In this document: positions 35,976 through 44,867 of the stretch, in pieces | How the letters are laid out: every line of letters starts with the position of its first letter | How positions within the stretch are numbered: the first letter of the stretch is position 1 | Source of the DNA: Chryseobacterium sp. SN22 | GTDB taxonomy: Bacteria; Bacteroidota; Bacteroidia; Flavobacteriales; Weeksellaceae | Direction of reading: 5' to 3' | DNA: 64,000 nucleotides | Assembly (NCBI RefSeq): GCF_008329705.1 | Contig: NZ_VTSX01000010.1 | Location: 1 to 64,000, forward strand | The notes under the pieces: model-generated | What the model saw: only the letters and a program-made list of their open reading frames with translations | The model's database searches: none | Told to the model about the DNA's origin: nothing | Program-made: the position numbers and the translations under genes

Positions 35976-36968
35976 TTATTCAATCTCAATCTGATGATAG
36001 GCCATCCACCGTTTCAGATTTCCAGCCATTCTTTTTAAATGATCTTCATTCAGGAAAATATTGGTCCAGTAATCAAACCGGTCGCACTGAACACTGATGT
36101 AATAAGTCATAATGGCCAAACAGGCGAAAGGTAAAAACTTTTTTTCTTCATTAGTGATCTTGGTTACCAACTCATATCCTTTGAGGAAATGGTCTGCTTT
36201 TGCCTGATATTCTTCTTCGTTCAGATGAGTGGAAAATAACTGGAACAGGAAATACGAAATGTCAAAGCATAAATAACCGTTGCCGCAAAAATCGAAGTCG
36301 AAAAATGTGATTTCCTTATCATTGTCAATGTGCAGATTGTCGAACCAGACGTCAAGATGTACCGCTCCGTACCTCATATTTTGCTGGTTAAGGTTTTCCA
36401 TTTTCGGCATCAAAAAAGCAGAAAGGGTTTGCAGAAATTCAATTTCGCTGATGTTCTTACGATAAAATCCTTTTGCTTTTAAAACAGGATCCTGAAGTAA
36501 GTTGCGGACATTGTAAGACATTCTCTTCAGCTGGAGATTTTCCGTCGTTTGATGTACTTTTGCCAGAGCCTGCCCGATGAGAAAACTGGCCTGTTGTGAA
36601 AATTTAGCCGTTTTTATACCTTTTGCATATGAAAACAAAACACCGAACCTTGTTCCTTCCGGTGCTTCAATTTCCTGAATCAGTTGGCCCGACTGATCCG
36701 TTATCGGGAATGCGATCTGTCGGCCGGCCTCTTTCAGAATATTTAAAAGCCTCAGTTCTTCTTCGATTTCCAATCTTGTCCGCCAATGATGGGTATATAC
36801 TCTGAAAACGTATTGGGTCCCGTTATCATGAACGATATATAAATGATTCATTGCCAGCCGGAATATGCTGCATTCCGCTTGAGCGCTCAGTCCGTATTTT
36901 TGCCGGATAAGTTTACCCAGTCCGTCAGGTGAAAGTGTACTGTTGATTACCGGAAATTTCTCTGTCAT
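35976..36968 (-). CDS. Phosphotransferase family protein (APH / homoserine kinase II type)
   Basis: The 330-residue cytosolic protein has the aminoglycoside-phosphotransferase kinase-like fold. The N-lobe is seen in YVFRVYTHHWRTRLEIEEELRLL (shortened), and the catalytic loop in AVHLDVWFDNLHID, with the general-base Asp and the following Asn; FFDFDFCGNGYLCFDIS carries the metal-binding DFD. It resembles homoserine-kinase-like and choline-kinase-like enzymes more than true drug-modifying ones. The substrate is unknown. The start at 36968 (MTEKFPVINSTLS) was chosen; 20 extra residues upstream look non-coding. Confidence 0.85.
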   Translation of the reverse strand: MTEKFPVINSTLSPDGLGKLIRQKYGLSAQAECSIFRLAMNHLYIVHDNGTQYVFRVYTHHWRTRLEIEEELRLLNILKEAGRQIAFPITDQSGQLIQEIEAPEGTRFGVLFSYAKGIKTAKFSQQASFLIGQALAKVHQTTENLQLKRMSYNVRNLLQDPVLKAKGFYRKNISEIEFLQTLSAFLMPKMENLNQQNMRYGAVHLDVWFDNLHIDNDKEITFFDFDFCGNGYLCFDISYFLFQLFSTHLNEEEYQAKADHFLKGYELVTKITNEEKKFLPFACLAIMTYYISVQCDRFDYWTNIFLNEDHLKRMAGNLKRWMAYHQIEIE

Positions 36969-37127
36969 CAATTCTTGGTTTTTAGCGGAGTGCAAATATA
37001 AACAATTGCGAATACAGTGTATCCGCAATTGAAAAGTATAGTAAAATTAATGATGGAGTCTTAGCCTATTTACGGTTGTATTATCGATTACTTATGTTTT
37101 CAAAGACGCTATAAAACAGAATCCTGC

Positions 37128-38186
37128 TTATTCTTTTTCTTTTACTTTAATCTGTCTGATCATTCCACTGCCTGCGCCATTGCTCAACTGCTGCACTTTC
37201 CCGTTTTTCCAATAAGTGGCTGCAGAGCCTCCACCCTGGATCTGCTGATATCCGGAAACATAAATATTATCACCTGAAACATCGATACCAAGGCCAAATG
37301 AACCTTCTCCTCCTACTGTAACCGGTGAACCGTTTTTCCAGTATCTGGCAACGAAAGACTGACCGTTAGAAGAAAGGCCGGTGCCTGCGATATAGACCTC
37401 ATTGTCTTTTACGGCAATCGCCATTCCGCCTGCATAAGGCGTCCCGTCCTGGATTAGCACAGGCGATGAAAGATTCTTTGAATATCTGGTCTGCAGCTGT
37501 CCCGAACCGTTGTAAACGACAGACCACATCATATAGACATTGTTTCCGGATACAGCTATATCCTGATCCGATGCGGTGGTTGTCTGGTCAGAAAGATCGG
37601 TGCGCTGGCCATTTTTCCAGTAACAGGTTACAGGAGTCAGCCAGTTCTGCATCCGGCGTTCTCCGATGACATAGACATCACTGCCCACTACGGCAATTCC
37701 CGTAGCTACGGAATTCTGCGAATCATCACTTAAGGTCATCAGGACTCCGTTTTTCCAGTATTTGGCAGCATACGTACTTTCTCCCGGTTTCAGTTCCTGC
37801 CCGGCGACATAAATGTCATTCCCGCTGATAAAAATACCGTTGGCAAAGGCATCCCGTGATCCGTCGGTAAGGTCGGTTGCTACTCCGTTCTTCCAGTAGC
37901 GGGCCACATATTTCCCCGCAGAATTTGCTTCATAGCCTACAGCATGTACATCATCCCCGGAAACAACCATATCCATAACGTCAGAACCACCGGAACCTTT
38001 TCCTAACAAGACGCCCGTACTGTTCTTCCAGTATTTGGCTTTATAGTCTTCGCGGCCTGCGGTATATACGGTAGGTCCGTCCTGCTCGGTAGGGGCATCT
38101 TCCTCATTACTGTCACGGCACTGTACAGCGGCAATTCCCGTGAATAAAACGAAAGAGGTCATGTAAAAAAGAGATCTGATGTTCAT
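37128..38186 (-). CDS. Lipoprotein with seven YWKNG-type repeats
   Basis: The 352-residue product starts MNIRSLFYMTSFVLFTGIAAVQC, a lipoprotein signal. The mature part is built of about seven units of some 45 residues, each with a (A/K/T)(R/K/Y)YWKNG core followed by a DVYVIG/NIYVSGYQ-like strand; one unit is degenerate (RYSKNL). This spacing fits a beta-propeller. It has no enzyme motif, so a binding or scaffold role is inferred. I rejected the longer start at 38219 because it has no signal peptide. Confidence 0.8.
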   Translation of the reverse strand: MNIRSLFYMTSFVLFTGIAAVQCRDSNEEDAPTEQDGPTVYTAGREDYKAKYWKNSTGVLLGKGSGGSDVMDMVVSGDDVHAVGYEANSAGKYVARYWKNGVATDLTDGSRDAFANGIFISGNDIYVAGQELKPGESTYAAKYWKNGVLMTLSDDSQNSVATGIAVVGSDVYVIGERRMQNWLTPVTCYWKNGQRTDLSDQTTTASDQDIAVSGNNVYMMWSVVYNGSGQLQTRYSKNLSSPVLIQDGTPYAGGMAIAVKDNEVYIAGTGLSSNGQSFVARYWKNGSPVTVGGEGSFGLGIDVSGDNIYVSGYQQIQGGGSAATYWKNGKVQQLSNGAGSGMIRQIKVKEKE

Positions 38187-38219
38187 AAAATAAATTATTT
38201 GTTGAACATTCCATTTCAA

Positions 38220-38474
38220 AAAACGAGCCGCAAGAAGTTATTTTAATAAATAAACTAAAGGTTTAATTAAGCCCTTTACTTTTAGATAAATTATTCATTT
38301 TCATTAAATTCAGCCTACTTCGCCAATAACAAAAAGAAAAATTATGGAAACTATTGTTCTATTGCTTCAGTTTTCAAGCTTATCTATTTCCAACCTGTGG
38401 AAACACAGATTACTACCATTTAAAAAAAATCTCTCCTGATCAGAGCCAGGAGAGATTTCTATGATGGTAAATTT
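38220..38474. other. AT-rich intergenic stretch
   Basis: About 255 nt with no gene; the right end holds the terminator of the next minus-strand gene. Confidence 0.5.
38427..38458 (-). terminator. Intrinsic terminator of the 38475 gene
   Basis: AAATCTCTCCTG (38427-38438) and CAGGAGAGATTT (38447-38458) form a perfect 12-bp stem with a run of T following on the minus strand. Confidence 0.92.
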
Positions 38475-39146
38475 TTAAAATTTCATCAGCATCCCTACCC
38501 CATTGCCGTCATTAACGACATAATAGACTGGCGTAAATTTTCCGGCATCTGCATTCTGATATTCCTTCACCGCATTTCTCATCTGGGCACCGCCTGCGAT
38601 TTTCATGACGACCCCTCCGGCCATCGCAATAATCCCACAGATAAGAGGTGTTGAGGAGCCCTTCTTTGCCGCGCCTGATGACAGTGTAGATTTCTCTGCT
38701 TTTGAAACATTGGAAAGACCGCCGATCAGAAAGGCCGCACCACCGCCGATAATCAGTCCGCTTCCGATATCGCTGACGGTTCTTCCGGATTTATAACTGC
38801 GGTTATTTTGTCTGAGATAGCCTCTGATTTCGGATAGGGAAGTTAGTTTTTCTTCCTTTCTTTCAGTCAGAGCAGGAGATACTGAGGTATTTTCAGCAGA
38901 TACCGGATTTTCAGGATTTGTCTTTTCCAGGATGCTTTTTACTGAATTATCATATAAAAACTCTTCAATTCCGGTTTGTGCATTTTTATAGGTTACCTTT
39001 CCTTTTTCATATTTCAGGTCCCGGTATTCAATTGTTGTATTGTCTTGAGTAACGATCGTTCCTTTAGAAGAATTTGCAGGAATAGAGATTTGCGAATACG
39101 CAGCCAAAGAAGCTACAGCAAATAAAAGCGTAAAAATCTTTTTCAT
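38475..39146 (-). CDS. Exported hypothetical protein with two glycine-rich hydrophobic spans
   Basis: The 223-residue product has a signal peptide (MKKIFTLLFAVASLAAYSQ). A soluble part follows with TTIEYRDLKYEKGKVTYKN. Two glycine-rich hydrophobic segments come later (SGLIIGGGAAFLIGGL at about 128 and PLICGIIAMAGGVVMKIAGG at about 165). The pattern resembles conserved Bacteroidota proteins of unknown role that insert two helices in a membrane. No family name can be given with confidence. Confidence 0.72.
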   Translation of the reverse strand: MKKIFTLLFAVASLAAYSQISIPANSSKGTIVTQDNTTIEYRDLKYEKGKVTYKNAQTGIEEFLYDNSVKSILEKTNPENPVSAENTSVSPALTERKEEKLTSLSEIRGYLRQNNRSYKSGRTVSDIGSGLIIGGGAAFLIGGLSNVSKAEKSTLSSGAAKKGSSTPLICGIIAMAGGVVMKIAGGAQMRNAVKEYQNADAGKFTPVYYVVNDGNGVGMLMKF

Positions 39147-39206
39147 GGTTTAATTAAATTTCCGGCAAAAATATCTCTTTTGTTTAAAACCACAAAGTTT
39201 TTAAAA

Positions 39207-40625
39207 TTAACATTCCGGAACATTCACTGCAATAGCCAGCCCGCCTTCCGAGGTCTCCTTGAACCGGTCGTTCATCGATAAGGCGGTTTCCCACATTGTC
39301 TGGATCACCTCGTCCAGGGTCACTTTCGCTTTTGCCGGATCACTTTCCAAAGCAATATTGGCAGCGGTAATGGCCTTAATGGCACCCATTGTATTTCTTT
39401 CGATACAAGGAATCTGCACAAGACCCCTGATCGGGTCGCAGGTTAATCCCAAATGGTGCTCCATCGCAATTTCTGCCGCCATTAAAACCTGGCCTACGCT
39501 TCCGCCGAGAATTTCCGTAAGTCCGGCTGCCGCCATGGCTGAAGAAACCCCGACTTCTGCCTGGCAGCCTCCCATTGCTGCAGAGATGGTTGCATTTTTT
39601 TTGAACAATGTTCCGATTTCCCCTGCAACCAGAAGAAACCGTACAATATCGTCCTCACTGGTAAAATCGGTAAATGCCTGCGCGTACATCAGAACTGCCG
39701 GGATAACGCCGCTTGCCCCGTTAGTGGGAGCGGTAATAATCCTTCCGAAGCTTGCATTTTCTTCGTTTACCGCCAATGCAAAGCAGGAAATCCATTTGTT
39801 GATATTGGTAAAGTTCTCTTCGGCATCCACCACCTGCCGGAACCATTCGTCTTTGTTTTTATAAATTTTATCGCCCAATAATTTCCGGTTCATTCCCGCA
39901 GCCCGCCGGGAAACATTCAGTCCGCCGGGAAGAACACCTTCCTTATTGACGCCCTTGTAAATGCATTCTTTGATCTGCTGCCAGATGTAAAGGGCTTCTG
40001 CTTTTGTTTCTTCCTGGGATCTCCAGCTTTCTTCGTTCATAAAGATCAGGTCGGAAATCCTGCTGAGGCCCAGCTTTTCGCAGTACTTAACGATATCCGA
40101 GGACTTATGGCAGGGATACAGTGTACGGATACAATGCTTATCGATGGATTTTTTTTCCTGGCTCATGATAAAACCCCCGCCGACGGAATAAAAATCCTGT
40201 TCCAGCTCGGTTCCGTCTTCAAAAACAGCCCTGAAAATCATTCCGTTCGGATGGTAATCCAGCGATTTTTGCATATTCAGCACCAGATGGAGCCCGTAAA
40301 TAAAAGGAATTTCTTTTTCGCCACCCAGGTTGATGGTTTGCGTACTTTTTATGGTTCCGATTTTCTCGTCGATCTTTGTTGTATCAATGATCCGGAAATC
40401 TTCGCCGTTCAGCCCCAGCATTCCGGCAATATCGGTGCCGTGCCCGATTCCCGTTTTGGCCAGCGACCCGAAGAATTCCAGGAACACCTCCTTCACTTCA
40501 GCGATTGACCGCTCTCTTTTTATAATCCTGATAAATGCCGAAGCGGCATTCCATGGGCCCATGGTATGCGAACTGGAAGGTCCTATTCCTACTTTTATAA
40601 TCTCAAAAACCGATATTGATTCCAT
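39207..40625 (-). CDS. sdaA: L-serine ammonia-lyase
   Basis: The 472-residue single-chain iron-sulfur enzyme deaminates L-serine to pyruvate. The N-terminal domain carries GPSSSHTMGPWNA. The alpha domain carries the Cys of CFALAVNEEN, then ITAPTNGASGVIP, GCQAEVGVSSAMAAAG and CDPIRGLVQIPCIERN, which together hold the Cys ligands of the 4Fe-4S cluster. The length is typical for the fused (type II) form. It stands alone. Confidence 0.96.
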   Translation of the reverse strand: MESISVFEIIKVGIGPSSSHTMGPWNAASAFIRIIKRERSIAEVKEVFLEFFGSLAKTGIGHGTDIAGMLGLNGEDFRIIDTTKIDEKIGTIKSTQTINLGGEKEIPFIYGLHLVLNMQKSLDYHPNGMIFRAVFEDGTELEQDFYSVGGGFIMSQEKKSIDKHCIRTLYPCHKSSDIVKYCEKLGLSRISDLIFMNEESWRSQEETKAEALYIWQQIKECIYKGVNKEGVLPGGLNVSRRAAGMNRKLLGDKIYKNKDEWFRQVVDAEENFTNINKWISCFALAVNEENASFGRIITAPTNGASGVIPAVLMYAQAFTDFTSEDDIVRFLLVAGEIGTLFKKNATISAAMGGCQAEVGVSSAMAAAGLTEILGGSVGQVLMAAEIAMEHHLGLTCDPIRGLVQIPCIERNTMGAIKAITAANIALESDPAKAKVTLDEVIQTMWETALSMNDRFKETSEGGLAIAVNVPEC

Positions 40626-40689
40626 ATAGAAAATGCATCATTTTTCCTCAACACAAAGATACACGATAAATTGAGATGCAAAAGCCGGC
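40626..40689. other. Short AT-rich gap before the repeat cluster
   Basis: Contains the sdaA promoter side on the minus strand (AAAGATACACGATAAATTG region) but no clear -7 box match; nothing else is seen. Confidence 0.3.
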
Positions 40690-40954
40690 GGTAAAAAAAT
40701 GGTAAAAGGTAAAAAGTCAATTAGCTTCGCAGTCAATTTCTTCGAGTCAACCGTAAATTTTTATTTCTTAATTCACCATTCACTTTTAAAATCGACTTGT
40801 GCAGCAAGATTTACTCTGGTTATGGTTAATGGTCAATTCCTTCGGGTGAATATTGAATTGCTTTTAATTCACAATTTGCATTATGCCAATTGTAAATTCT
40901 TTGAGTCAATGGCAATTTAAAATTCCGTAAAATTCACAATTTACCATTCACTTC
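40690..40954. repeat. Cluster of dispersed intergenic repeats
   Basis: Phrases such as TTAATTCACCATTCACTTTT, TTGTGCAGCAAGATTTAC, ATGGTTAATGGTCAATTCC, GGTGAATATTGAATTG and TTGTAAATTCTTTGAGTC are close (partly reverse-complement) variants of those at 12067-12140 and 30260-30480. The cluster continues into the palindromic element at 40955. Confidence 0.65.
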
Positions 40955-41026
40955 CCAGACCATCCCGTCAAAAATGCTTTGAATTTTCGCCACCCCTTCC
41001 ACTTTCGGAGGAGAATTGCGGTTAAG
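40955..41026 (-). repeat. Copy B of the 70-nt dispersed palindromic element
   Basis: Read on the minus strand it begins CTTAACCGCAATTCTCCTCC and ends TTTTTGACGGGATGGTCTGG, matching copy A at 12201-12270 along its whole length with roughly 80 percent identity by eye. The inner hairpin is imperfect here. The remaining DNA to 41257 (a CTTTTGATACAAAG palindrome and TTCACCATTAACCATTAAC) holds no gene. Confidence 0.8.
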
Positions 41027-41257
41027 GCATTTCAGCATCCAACAATTTTATCAAAGATAAAATCCTGGCGTCTTTTGATACAAAGCTTTTAAAGTCCTCT
41101 TGTGCGATTGTGTTTTCCAATAATCACTACTTATCAGAAACTTGATGTGCTCCCATAAGTGAAACGGCTTAGCGAAATTTGAAGGCAGTTTGCATTTAAA
41201 AAAACTCTGTAGGCTCTGGGTTCAGGCAAAAGCTTCTTTAAAATTCACCATTAACCA

Positions 41258-42601
41258 TTAACAAAGCCTCTCTTCATGCTGCGAAATATCCAGTCCCAGG
41301 TCTTCCGATTCTTCGGAAACCCTCAGGGTGATAATGCGGTTGGTAATTTTATACAGAAGCAGGGAACCGAAAAATGCAAACAGCGATACCAGGACCAGGG
41401 CCATCATGTGATGGGCGAAAACCCCAATTCCGCCATGAAGCAGACTGGCGTTTTCACCGTGGGCAAAGATGGCCGTTAAGATCATTCCCATGATTCCGCC
41501 AACCCCATGACAGGCAAAAACATCCAGGGTGTCATCAATTTTCTTTAATGCCTTCCAGTTCACCATCAGGTTGGAAACAATCGCGGCAATGAATCCGATG
41601 AATAAGCTTTCCGAAACCGAAACAAAACCGCAGGCCGGCGTAATGGCGACCAGCCCGACCACCGCGCCGATGCACGCTCCCATCGCGGAAACTTTTCTTT
41701 TATTGATCCTGTCGAAAAAGATCCAGGTCATCATGGCGGAAGCCGAAGCAATGGTTGTCGTCCCGAAAGCCGTCGCTGCCGTAGCATTGGCACTTAAAGC
41801 GGAACCTGCATTGAACCCAAACCAGCCGAACCAGAGCATTCCCGTTCCCAGCATCACATAGGAAATATTGGATGGTTCGTGGTGAGGCCTTTTCCGGTTT
41901 CCTACCACCATGGCGCCTGCCAGTGCTGCAAAACCGGCACTCATGTGAACCACGGTTCCGCCGGCGAAATCTTTAACACCGAAATATTTATTCAGAAGGC
42001 CATCGGGATGCCAAACCATGTGACAAAGCGGCGTATAGATAAAAACGCTGAAAAGCACCATGAATAGCAGATAAGAGATAAAGCGTACCCGTTCTGCGAA
42101 AGAACCGGTAATTAATGCCGGTGTAATCACCGCAAATTTCATCTGGAAAAGGGCAAAGAGGATAAAAGGAATCGTAGATGCCATTGCCTTATGCGGCAGG
42201 ACTCCGACCCTGCTGAAAAACGGATAGCTCAAAGGGTTCCCGATAATTCCGTAATGTTCGCCGTTGATGGTGAAGCCGATGGAGTCTCCGAACGAAAGGG
42301 AAAAACCGACTACGACCCAAAGCATGGAAATAACACCCAAGGCAATAAAGCTTTGCAACATTGTAGAAATCACATTTTTCTTCCCGACCATTCCGCCGTA
42401 GAAAAAAGAAAGACCGGGAGTCATCAAAAGGACCAGGCCCGCCGCTGCCAGAATCCAGGCCACATCAGCCCCTACAATTTTATCTTCGCTCAGAAATTCT
42501 CCGGTATTCGGAAAATCTGCAATGGGACTCCAGAATAATCCGCCTACTGCTACCAGAGCTATAAGGCTGAATGAAACGATCCATTTTAAACCTACTGTCA
42601 T
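41258..42601 (-). CDS. amtB: Ammonium transporter
   Basis: The 447-residue inner-membrane channel has 11-12 helices. Family segments are WILAAAGLVLLMTPGLSFFYGGM (shortened), GGTVVHMSAGFAALAGA with the pore His, GTGMLWFGWFGFNAGSAL, and the second pore His in FACHGVGGIMGMI. It conducts NH3 after deprotonation of NH4+. No glnK/PII gene follows, which is unusual, and the C-terminal tail (RVSEESEDLGLDISQHEERLC) is short and acidic. Confidence 0.95.
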   Translation of the reverse strand: MTVGLKWIVSFSLIALVAVGGLFWSPIADFPNTGEFLSEDKIVGADVAWILAAAGLVLLMTPGLSFFYGGMVGKKNVISTMLQSFIALGVISMLWVVVGFSLSFGDSIGFTINGEHYGIIGNPLSYPFFSRVGVLPHKAMASTIPFILFALFQMKFAVITPALITGSFAERVRFISYLLFMVLFSVFIYTPLCHMVWHPDGLLNKYFGVKDFAGGTVVHMSAGFAALAGAMVVGNRKRPHHEPSNISYVMLGTGMLWFGWFGFNAGSALSANATAATAFGTTTIASASAMMTWIFFDRINKRKVSAMGACIGAVVGLVAITPACGFVSVSESLFIGFIAAIVSNLMVNWKALKKIDDTLDVFACHGVGGIMGMILTAIFAHGENASLLHGGIGVFAHHMMALVLVSLFAFFGSLLLYKITNRIITLRVSEESEDLGLDISQHEERLC

Positions 42602-42709
42602 AAAGTTTATGTTTTACCCTTTCAAAAGTAAGTATAAATTCTAGAAAAAAAATTAAAAAAAAACACACCCCCTTTAATTTTAATAAAAATTTAAAATTAA
42701 ATTAAATTT

Positions 42710-43351
42710 CTAATTCAACACCCCTTCCAAAATAATGGTAACTTCCTTAAACTTTGTAATAGGAAATAAATGAGTCCCGCCTTTTATAATATAATCGGGT
42801 CTTGAATTTTTTATCGGAAAGACGATATCCTTGTCGCCCATGATCTGTACCACTTCCGGACTTTCATCGAATTTCCAGTCGGAGATCTTTTCAATAGACC
42901 ATTTCAGGTAATACGGATCGCGCACCCGGAAATATTGCAGAACCTTCGGATTCCGCGGATCGAAAAATTTACGGACAACGGAATACATATTGGTGGTTCG
43001 CTCGTTGAAAAAGATAAGCGGAAGAATCTTCGGGATCCTGGTGAGCTGGCCGGTTCTTATCAGGCGTGATTTTTCTTTATCGGATTTGATGCTTCCGAGA
43101 ATCACAACCTTCCGTGCCGGCTTCAGTTTATTGATTTCCTGAACCATAAGCCCCCCGAAAGAATATCCGACCAGGTAAAATGGCGCCGAGTCATCAATTT
43201 TTTCAGCCATTCTTTTCACATAGCCCGGGAATTCCTCATTAAGAAAAGGAATCAGCCAGTCTATAAAAACAACCTCATGGCGCTTTGGAAACTGAATCTT
43301 TTCCAATACTTTGAAATCTGCGCCCAATCCGCTTACGACATATATTTTCAT
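42710..43351 (-). CDS. Alpha/beta hydrolase
   Basis: The 213-residue cytosolic protein begins MKIYVVSGLGADFKVLEKI with an oxyanion-type loop, and the nucleophile elbow is VGYSFGGLMVQEI (Ser in GYSFGG). The likely acid Asp and catalytic His are in IMGDKDIVFP and IKGGTHLFP. It is shorter than most relatives and has no lid domain that I can see. The substrate is unknown. It lies downstream of a YceI gene on the same strand, separated by a terminator. Confidence 0.82.
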   Translation of the reverse strand: MKIYVVSGLGADFKVLEKIQFPKRHEVVFIDWLIPFLNEEFPGYVKRMAEKIDDSAPFYLVGYSFGGLMVQEINKLKPARKVVILGSIKSDKEKSRLIRTGQLTRIPKILPLIFFNERTTNMYSVVRKFFDPRNPKVLQYFRVRDPYYLKWSIEKISDWKFDESPEVVQIMGDKDIVFPIKNSRPDYIIKGGTHLFPITKFKEVTIILEGVLN

Positions 43352-43374
43352 AATACTAAATTAAAAAATTCAGA

Positions 43375-43405
43375 CAAAAAATAAGCGGCTTCCTAAAAAA
43401 CCGCT
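43375..43405 (-). terminator. Terminator after the first YceI gene
   Basis: On the minus strand AGCGG and CCGCT enclose a TTTTTTAGGAAG loop and a T-rich run follows. A second small hairpin (AAGACaccaGTCTT) touches the YceI stop codon. Confidence 0.6.
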
Positions 43406-43433
43406 CATTCTTATTGTTTACAAGACTGGTGTC

Positions 43434-44069
43434 TTATTTTTTCTTTTTTACAGGCGTTCTGTTTTCATTATCCAACACGGCTGTTGAAAGCTTGAACTGG
43501 ATATCCATTTCGTTTTTGATGAAATAATCTTTCAGCGAAGATTGGTAGAATACTTTGAAATCTCTTCTGTTCAGTGAGAATTTGGCGGATTCGATTACTA
43601 CGGTAAACTGGGTGATATAAACGTTGGCAGGGAAAGTAATGGTCTTTCTTACTCCTTTGATGGTTACATCTCCGTAAACGGTAGAATTGTAATCGCTGTT
43701 TGCCAGAGGGATGATTTTTGTTAAATGGAATTTGGCAAGCGGAAACTTTTTAACGTCGAAAAAGTTGGAGCTTTTAAGATCGTTTGTCAGTTTTACCATA
43801 TCCTCATCCTGGCTTGAAACGTCCCCGGCCATAATCGATTTCATATCGATCACGAACTCTCCGTCTACCAAAACCGTTTTATCGAAAGTAAACTTCCCGC
43901 TTTTCAGCTTTATTGTTCCGGAATGGGTTGTAGGAACTGTTTTTACCACTTTATATCCCCACCACCTGATCTCCGACGAGGTTACTTTTACCACTTTATC
44001 ACCTTTCTTCTGTCCGAAAACAAATGATATACTTACGCACATCATCGCAAACAATAGTAATCTTTTCAT
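43434..44069 (-). CDS. YceI family protein (copy 1)
   Basis: The 211-residue exported protein has a signal peptide (MKRLLLFAMMCVSISFVFGQ). Its lipocalin-like YceI fold is marked by VTSSEIRWWGYKVVKT, HSGTIKLKSGKF and GDVTIKGVRKTITFPA. YceI proteins bind polyisoprenoid or other amphiphilic lipids in the periplasm. It ends in a Lys-rich tail (TPVKKKK) that its neighbour lacks. The gene at 44148 is a tandem paralogue (shared WWGYK, HSGT/HNGT and KSGK/KSGD segments), so they arose by duplication. Confidence 0.93.
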   Translation of the reverse strand: MKRLLLFAMMCVSISFVFGQKKGDKVVKVTSSEIRWWGYKVVKTVPTTHSGTIKLKSGKFTFDKTVLVDGEFVIDMKSIMAGDVSSQDEDMVKLTNDLKSSNFFDVKKFPLAKFHLTKIIPLANSDYNSTVYGDVTIKGVRKTITFPANVYITQFTVVIESAKFSLNRRDFKVFYQSSLKDYFIKNEMDIQFKLSTAVLDNENRTPVKKKK

Positions 44070-44101
44070 TCTTTTTTATTTACAATTCAACAAAAATAAA
44101 A

Positions 44102-44126
44102 AAAAGTGTAGAACTTCTACACTTTT
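44102..44126. terminator. Terminator between the two YceI genes
   Basis: AAAAGTGTAGAA and TTCTACACTTTT form a near-perfect hairpin around a 3-nt loop with T runs on either side; it ends the upstream gene's transcript. Confidence 0.9.
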
Positions 44127-44147
44127 AACAATCTTTTTTTGATTAAA

Positions 44148-44714
44148 TTATTTAGCCGTTACCTTCACCAGCAAATCCATATCATCTTTCACAAGAACAT
44201 CCTGCATCGTAGACTTGTACGCTACATCAAATTTCTGTCTGTCGATAGAGAATTTATTGGAGATCAGGCTTACAGTTCCGTTGGTATAAGTAATTTTTGC
44301 AGGGAAAGAAATCGTGTTGGTTTTTCCTTTTACTGTCAGGTTACCGGTTACTAAAGAATTGTACACTTTATCGTTGTTTTTCTTCACTCCAGTAATTTTG
44401 AAAGTCGCTGTAGGATATTTCTCAACTTCGAAGAAGTCTCCGTTTTTCAGGTGGCCGTTCAGTTTCTGCTGGTATTCCCCGGAAAGGTCAGTCGCATTGA
44501 TGGAAGTCATGTCCAGAACAAAAGTACCGCCTGCCAATTGGTTTCCTTTCATTACCAGATCTCCTGATTTTACCTTCACGGTACCGTTGTGAGAACTGGC
44601 TTCAGATTTAGCGATTTTATAACCCCACCATTGTACATCGGAGCTTACCACTTTTTTTGCCTGTCCGAATGCCAGACCACTTGCCAATACGGCTAATAAA
44701 AATATTTTTTTCAT
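44148..44714 (-). CDS. YceI family protein (copy 2)
   Basis: The 188-residue exported protein has a signal peptide (MKKIFLLAVLASGLAFGQ). The YceI fold is marked by SSDVQWWGYKIAKSE, HNGTVKVKSGDLVMKG and GNLTVKGKTNTISFPA. It is likely a periplasmic carrier for a hydrophobic ligand. It is a tandem paralogue of the downstream gene at 43434, separated by a strong terminator, so each is probably expressed on its own. Confidence 0.93.
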   Translation of the reverse strand: MKKIFLLAVLASGLAFGQAKKVVSSDVQWWGYKIAKSEASSHNGTVKVKSGDLVMKGNQLAGGTFVLDMTSINATDLSGEYQQKLNGHLKNGDFFEVEKYPTATFKITGVKKNNDKVYNSLVTGNLTVKGKTNTISFPAKITYTNGTVSLISNKFSIDRQKFDVAYKSTMQDVLVKDDMDLLVKVTAK

Positions 44715-44830
44715 TTATAAAAGTTATTTACTTGTTCTTTATTTACAGATGCAAATGTAGTTAACGGCAGCGATAGATTTCATTGATGTACATCAATAAA
44801 CACAATTATTTTCATGACTCATGTCATGCA

Positions 44831-44860
44831 TAAAAAAAGCTCCGGATTTCTCCGGAGCCT
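44831..44860 (-). terminator. Intrinsic terminator of glk
   Basis: GCTCCGGA (44839-44846) and TCCGGAGC (44851-44858) form a perfect 8-bp stem around TTTC; a seven-A run on the plus strand gives the T tail on the minus strand. Confidence 0.92.
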
Positions 44861-44867
44861 GTTGTAT

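Noticed and set aside
9256..41257. CRISPR array in the repeat-rich gaps
   Set aside because: Repeats are short, diverged, in both orientations and without regular spacers; no cas genes are present.
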